Assembly (NCBI GenBank): GCA_029582155.1
Contig: CM055908.1
Location: 22,057,103 to 22,121,102 of the forward strand
DNA from: Panopea generosa
Lineage: Eukaryota > Mollusca > Bivalvia > Adapedonta > Hiatellidae
Length of the DNA: 64,000 nt
Direction: 5' to 3'
The position numbers were made by a program, and so were the translations under genes. Every line of letters starts with the position of its first letter. The first letter of the stretch is position 1. Of this stretch, positions 55,701 to 61,700 are shown piece after piece. The notes below the pieces were generated by a model. That model worked only from the letters and a program-made list of their open reading frames with translations. It was not told the DNA's origin and made no database searches.

Positions 55701-58700
55701 TTCACAATAAGGCCAGGTGTTTAATCATTCAATAATTTATAAAAAGGAAATCTGTAAAATAAGGTGTTACCATAGATATTCATTGTACGACAGATGCTTT
55801 AACAAACCTGTATTATTTTTCTCAATAATAACTTCTTTTTGTACCAGCTTCTTGCAATCGAAACAATCGCCATATTGGCAGCAAGTTAGTCCTGCTGAGC
55901 AGTTACTGCTGCGGCAAGTAGATTCACAGTTTTCTTCAGCTGCAGGACATTCTAACACATACTCAGGCTCTGTCAAGCAAAAATTGCAAAAAAAAAGCGT
56001 GAACATTAAATAAGCTGCATTATAAAAATAAGCTTTACTAACTAAATAAAGAAATAATTAAGTGCATATGACAGTTTAAACAAGAGGTCCAAGAGGACCT
56101 GAATAGCTCTACTGGCAACAGATGCTACATGTACATGTAAAATATCTAAGGTCTAGGCCTTAAATTTTTAGAGAAAATTTTTTTTTTTTTAAATTTTACT
56201 TAAAATATGCTTATAAGCCCGGTAGCAGGGGTAGTGGAGGTGTGGTTAAGTGTGTGTGGGGGTATTTGTAGTCAAATCATGCTTGTTCAAGAACTTGCCC
56301 AAGATCTTGTGGTTATATAACTGCTGTGCATGTTTGGTTAAGATTCAATGAAAAATGAAAGTACTATAGCGTATTCAACATTTTCCCTTTATAACTCTAT
56401 GTAAAACAGTGACCCCTGTGGCGGCCCCAAATTTGACCCTCAGGACCAGACTTCAACAAATATTTTAGGGGACCTCCATGCAATTCTACATGTAAATCAT
56501 CTAAGGTCTAGGTCTTGCACTTTCAGAGAAACTGTGTTTTAAAATTTTAATTAAATTGTGCTTACATGTATAAGCCCTGTGATGGGAGGGGGGGGGGGGC
56601 ATTTGTGGCCAAATGAGGCTGGTTCAATAACTCATCCAAGATCTTGTGGTTACATAACTGCTGTGTAAGTTTGGTTAAGATTCAATGGAAAATAGAAGTG
56701 CTATCCCGTCTACAACATTTTCCCTATATGACTATGTAAAACGGTGACCCCTTTGGCGGCCCCAAATTTGATCCCTGGGACCCAACTTCAACAAACCATT
56801 TAGGGGACCTCCATGCAATGCTACAATCATGTATTTGTGTAAAGACTGGTCTAGGCCTTGAACTTTCAGATAAAATGTGCTTATAAGCTCTGTGGTGGGG
56901 GGGGGGGGGGGGGGGGTATTTTATGATTCAATAAAAAATGAAGCTGCTATCCTGTCAACAAGAAAAAGGTTAACAGATGGACAGACAACTATTTTTATTA
57001 TGACATAAGCCCTGTTGACATTTGGCCCTAAAAATGATGAACATTGGTTGTGTTATAAGCAAAGCAAAGGGAAGTGAAATGGGATGATAATCTTCTGAAA
57101 CTATATTCAAACATGATTTATTTTTTGTATCAAAAACACATATCCCACTCCTAGCCGTCCAGTTATAGCAAAACATGAGATACTGAATAAACAATCTCGG
57201 TAAAGCTGCAATATAAAACTAGAAAAATTAAGATTCAAATTGGAACATTTTTTTTAACCAAAGTACAACAAAATTTCTGTTGTCACAAGTTACTTGTTAA
57301 GTTTGAAGAAATTGTTTTTCAACCTGTACATTAAGCAGTTTAGTGGACAAACTTCCCATTGATCTTCCATTATTGAAGGGAAAAAGTATAGTGCAAACAG
57401 GTATGAAAGTTCTTTGACGATTGCCATTATATGTTGACAATGATGATAATCAAGTAAAGATGCAGTGATTGATGATCAAGACTATATTTATTACAAAAGA
57501 AAGCCTGGCCAAACCTTGTCAAGTAAAGGTATTTTGACCAAAACCCTCAGCGTATAATCCCCAAATACTGGCTTCCTGCAACCCAAAATGTTTGCTTGGA
57601 TGAACATGCAAAAGCAATAAAGATATAATAAGAAATAAATGTTCATAAGCACTAAAGCACACTATAACCATCTAAAACTATCACTGGATCAAAACACAAG
57701 CAATGGATGAACACGAGAGAGAAATGATGTATGAAAGTTCATCATGTGGCCATCATAAAGTCGGGCAGCACAGTAGGTGTGACTATCCAACAATGCCATT
57801 CAGTCAGAGTCGGGCAGCACAGTAGGTGAGACTATTTGACAATGCCATTCAATCAGAGTCGAGCAGCACAGTAGGTGCGACTATCCGACAATGCCATTCA
57901 GTCAGAGTCGGGCAGCACAGTAGGTGCCACTATCCGACAATGCCAATCAGTCAGAGTCGGGCAGCATAGTAGGTGCGACTATCCGACTATCCAACAATGC
58001 CATTCAGTCAGAGCCGGGCAGCATAGTAGGTGTGACTATCCAACAATAACATTTAGTCAGAGCCGGGCAGCATAGGTGTGACTATCCAACAATACTATTC
58101 AATAAGAATCGGGCAGCACAGGTGTGACTTTCCAACAATACCATTCAGTCAGAGTTGGGCAGCACAGTAGGTGTGACTATCCCACAATACCATTCAGTAC
58201 CATTTATTTATTGATCTGCCACCTTTATAGTAAAGGCCATTATTTTTTATTTATTTATTAACCATCTTCACAATAAGGGCAGGTTTTTACCCATTCAATA
58301 ATTTATAAAAATGAAATCTGTAAACCAACAAAAAAATAAGGTGTTACCATAGATATTTATTGTTTTAACAAACCTGTATTATTTTTCTCAATAATAACTT
58401 CTTTTTGTACCAGCTTCTTGCAATCGAAACAATCGCCGTATTGGCAGCAAGTTAGTCCTGCTGAGCAGTTACTGCTGCGGCAAGTAGATTCACAGTTTTC
58501 TTCAGCTGCAGGACATTCTAACACATACTCAGGCTCTGTCAAGCAAAAATTGCAAAAAAAAGCTTGCACATTAAATAAGGTGCATTATAAAAATAAGCTT
58601 AACTAACTAAATAAAGAAATAATTAAGTGCATATAACATTTTAAACAAAAGGCCCAAGAGGACCTAAATCGCTCTACTGGCAACAAATGCTACATGTAAA

Positions 58701-61700
58701 ATATCTAAGGTCTAGGCCTAAAATTTTCAGAGAAAATGTTTTTTTTTTAAATTTTACTTAAAATGTGCTTATAAGCCCCGTAGCAGGGGGTGTGGGTAGT
58801 GTGTGGGGGTATTTGTGGTCAAATCAAGCTGGTTCAAGAACTTGCCCGAGATCTTGTGGTTATATAACTGCTGTGCAAGTTTGGTAAAGATTCAATGAAA
58901 AATAAAATACTATTGTGTCTACAACATTTTCCCTATATCACTCTATGTAAAACAGTGACCCCTGTGGCGGCCCCCAATTTGACCCTAAGGACCAGATTTC
59001 AACAAATATTTTAGGGGATCTCCATGCAATGCTACATGCAAACCATCTAAGGTCTAGGGGTTGCACTTTCAGAGAAACTGTTGTTTTTTTTAATTTTAAT
59101 TAAAATGTGTTTATAAGCCCTGTTGAACTTTGGCCCTAAAAATGATGAACATTGGTTGTGTTATAAGCAAGGCAAAGGGAAGTGAAATGGGATGATAATC
59201 TTCTGAAACTTTATTCAAACACGATTTATCTTTTGTATCAAAAACACATATCCCACTCCTCGCCGTCCAGTTATAGCAAAACATGAGATACTGAATAAAC
59301 AATCTAGGTAAAGCTGCAATATAAAACTAGTAAAATTTAGATTCAAATTGGAACATTTTTGTTAACCAAAGTACAACAAAATTTCTGTTGTCACAAGTTA
59401 CTTGTTAAGTTTAAAGAATTTTTTTTTCAACCTGTACATTAAGCAGTTTAGTGGACAAACTTCCCATTGATCTTCCATTATTGAAGGGAAAAAGTATAGT
59501 GCAAACAGGTATGAAAGTTCTTTGAGGATTGCCATTATATGCTGACAATGATGATAATCAAGTAAAGATGCAGTGATTGATGATCAAGACTATATTTATT
59601 TAAAAAGAAAGCCTGGCCAAACCTTGTCAAGTAAAGGTATTTAATGGCCAAAGAAATCGGAAATTTTCAATAATGTAAAATCCATTGTGCTAATTTTCAG
59701 TAAAAACGACCTTGACCGACCTTGACCTAGACCCCAGTGACTGCATAATGCAATCCTAACCTTCCTCTTGTCATAGGGTATCAAATAAGTTTCATTCAAA
59801 TAGCTCAACACTAACTAATATTATTGACTGGAAACCACAAGTCTTATACCCATCCTCCCACCAAATGACATGCATCAATCTAAAAGATATTTGAAACACA
59901 AACACGAACCAGTGCCATGAAATGAAGGTTTAAAAAAGGCAAACTTTTATATTTTGATATTTTGACTCAAACCCTCAGTGTATAAACCCCAAATACTGGC
60001 TTCCTGCAACCCAAAATGTTTGCTTGGATGAAAGGAACATTCAAAAACAATAAAAATATAATAAGAAATAAATGTACGTAAGCATTAAAGCACACTATAA
60101 CCATCTAAAACTATCATTGGATCAAAACACAGGCAATGGATGAACATGAGAGAGAAATAATGTATGAAAGTTCATCATGATCTAAGGCCATCATAAATGA
60201 ATTGCTAGATTTTCATTTTCACCCACACCGTTTCTAATCACCTCAACATATATTATTGTCTTGATCTTGAAAACAATTCTGACAACAGCAACCTTAATTT
60301 ACCAAAACGGTGCTGTGTTTTTTACCTTTTGAAGTTTAAAATGATTTTTTTTTCATTTCATTCCCCAACCCTTGTTTGAAATGAATTTGGATGAAAATTT
60401 AGGAATACATTAATTATGGCCTAAATCTAATGAATGCAATTACTAAAATAAAAAAAGTTTACATTTTTAGTATATACATGAACTTGCAATGTGTTTTACA
60501 CCCTCCACACATATACATGAATGTGCAGTGTGTTTTGCAAAAAATCCCAGACATATTTTATATTAACCTAGTGTAATATCACTACTGAGTCATTGTTTGG
60601 CATTTCCGTGTAACTTGGCTCCCGTATGTAAAATACTGAAGTGTTTCTGACATGACTGAACTAAATGACATTGATTTGTTAATGATAAAATGATGTTATT
60701 TTCAGACGTAATGTCATACAATAACCAACAGAACTTTAAGCATGAATTCCACCCATAATCTGAAAAATAAATGGTAAATATATCAATTTTCTGAATTATG
60801 TGATAAAAGGAATCTTACATTCATGCTTATTAACTATTGAAATTTTTAAACTTCTTTGAAAAAATTATATGAAGCTTGACAAAGCCCCGCATGATATATT
60901 TTTGCAAACTCGTGTAATAAATTTAATTATGAATAAACATTCATGTAAGATCCTCTATATATGTGTCATCTTTTAACCACGCCATTAAACAGACAAACAT
61001 GTACTATGTGTAGAGGGTATCCATAATTTCAGGTTTTATATATCCACTTTTATATTTAGTAACTAAACTACAATAAGAACACTTTCGATAAAAGCTATAC
61101 CATTCTATTCTAGGCAAGAAAAATGAATCCCCCCCCCCCCCCCCCTATTGAGAAAATTATCCTACAGCAAATCCTACACAGCTTCTGGACATTACATCAT
61201 TTACCTGGTTTCTTCTCTCCCTCACAGGTTCCGGAGAGGCGGGAGTTTGCTGTCATCAGACTGGTTCTGGCATACTCATGATCATCTTTACTACACTTAT
61301 CCCAGTCTATTTTCTTGTGAACGGTGTTATAAACACTCTTATAATGCCTTAAATTAATTAATAAACACAATCATTTACAAACATAATTATTAAAGTATCA
61401 AAAGCACAATTTTGAATTTTCATCAGGTGATATAAAATTTGTTTAATGTTGTTGAAAAGCCCAAAAACTAGATAAATGTCTCACACCTGATGGAAACTCA
61501 TAACTATTTCCAATACATTTTCTGATTTAGATAAAACTATTATGTAACTTCCCATTTTAATATAAAACAAGCAGATTATATGCACCAAACTACAAAACCA
61601 ATGCATGATTGGAACAGCAACATTGTCAACACACTGAGTGCATGCATTTTTATGGCAACTTACAGTGTCACATTAAACTAATGATGATGTGATGTCTTGC

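Noticed and set aside
53864-55710. + strand ORFs with Q-Q-Y-H-S-V-R repeats
   Set aside because: Translation of the 50/47-bp array, frame changes with unit length.
56970-57194. Minus ORF with CYNWTARSGICVFD, also at 59111-59302
   Set aside because: Part of the duplicated intron tail; no acceptor/donor pair in phase, and frame-breaking differences exist between copies.
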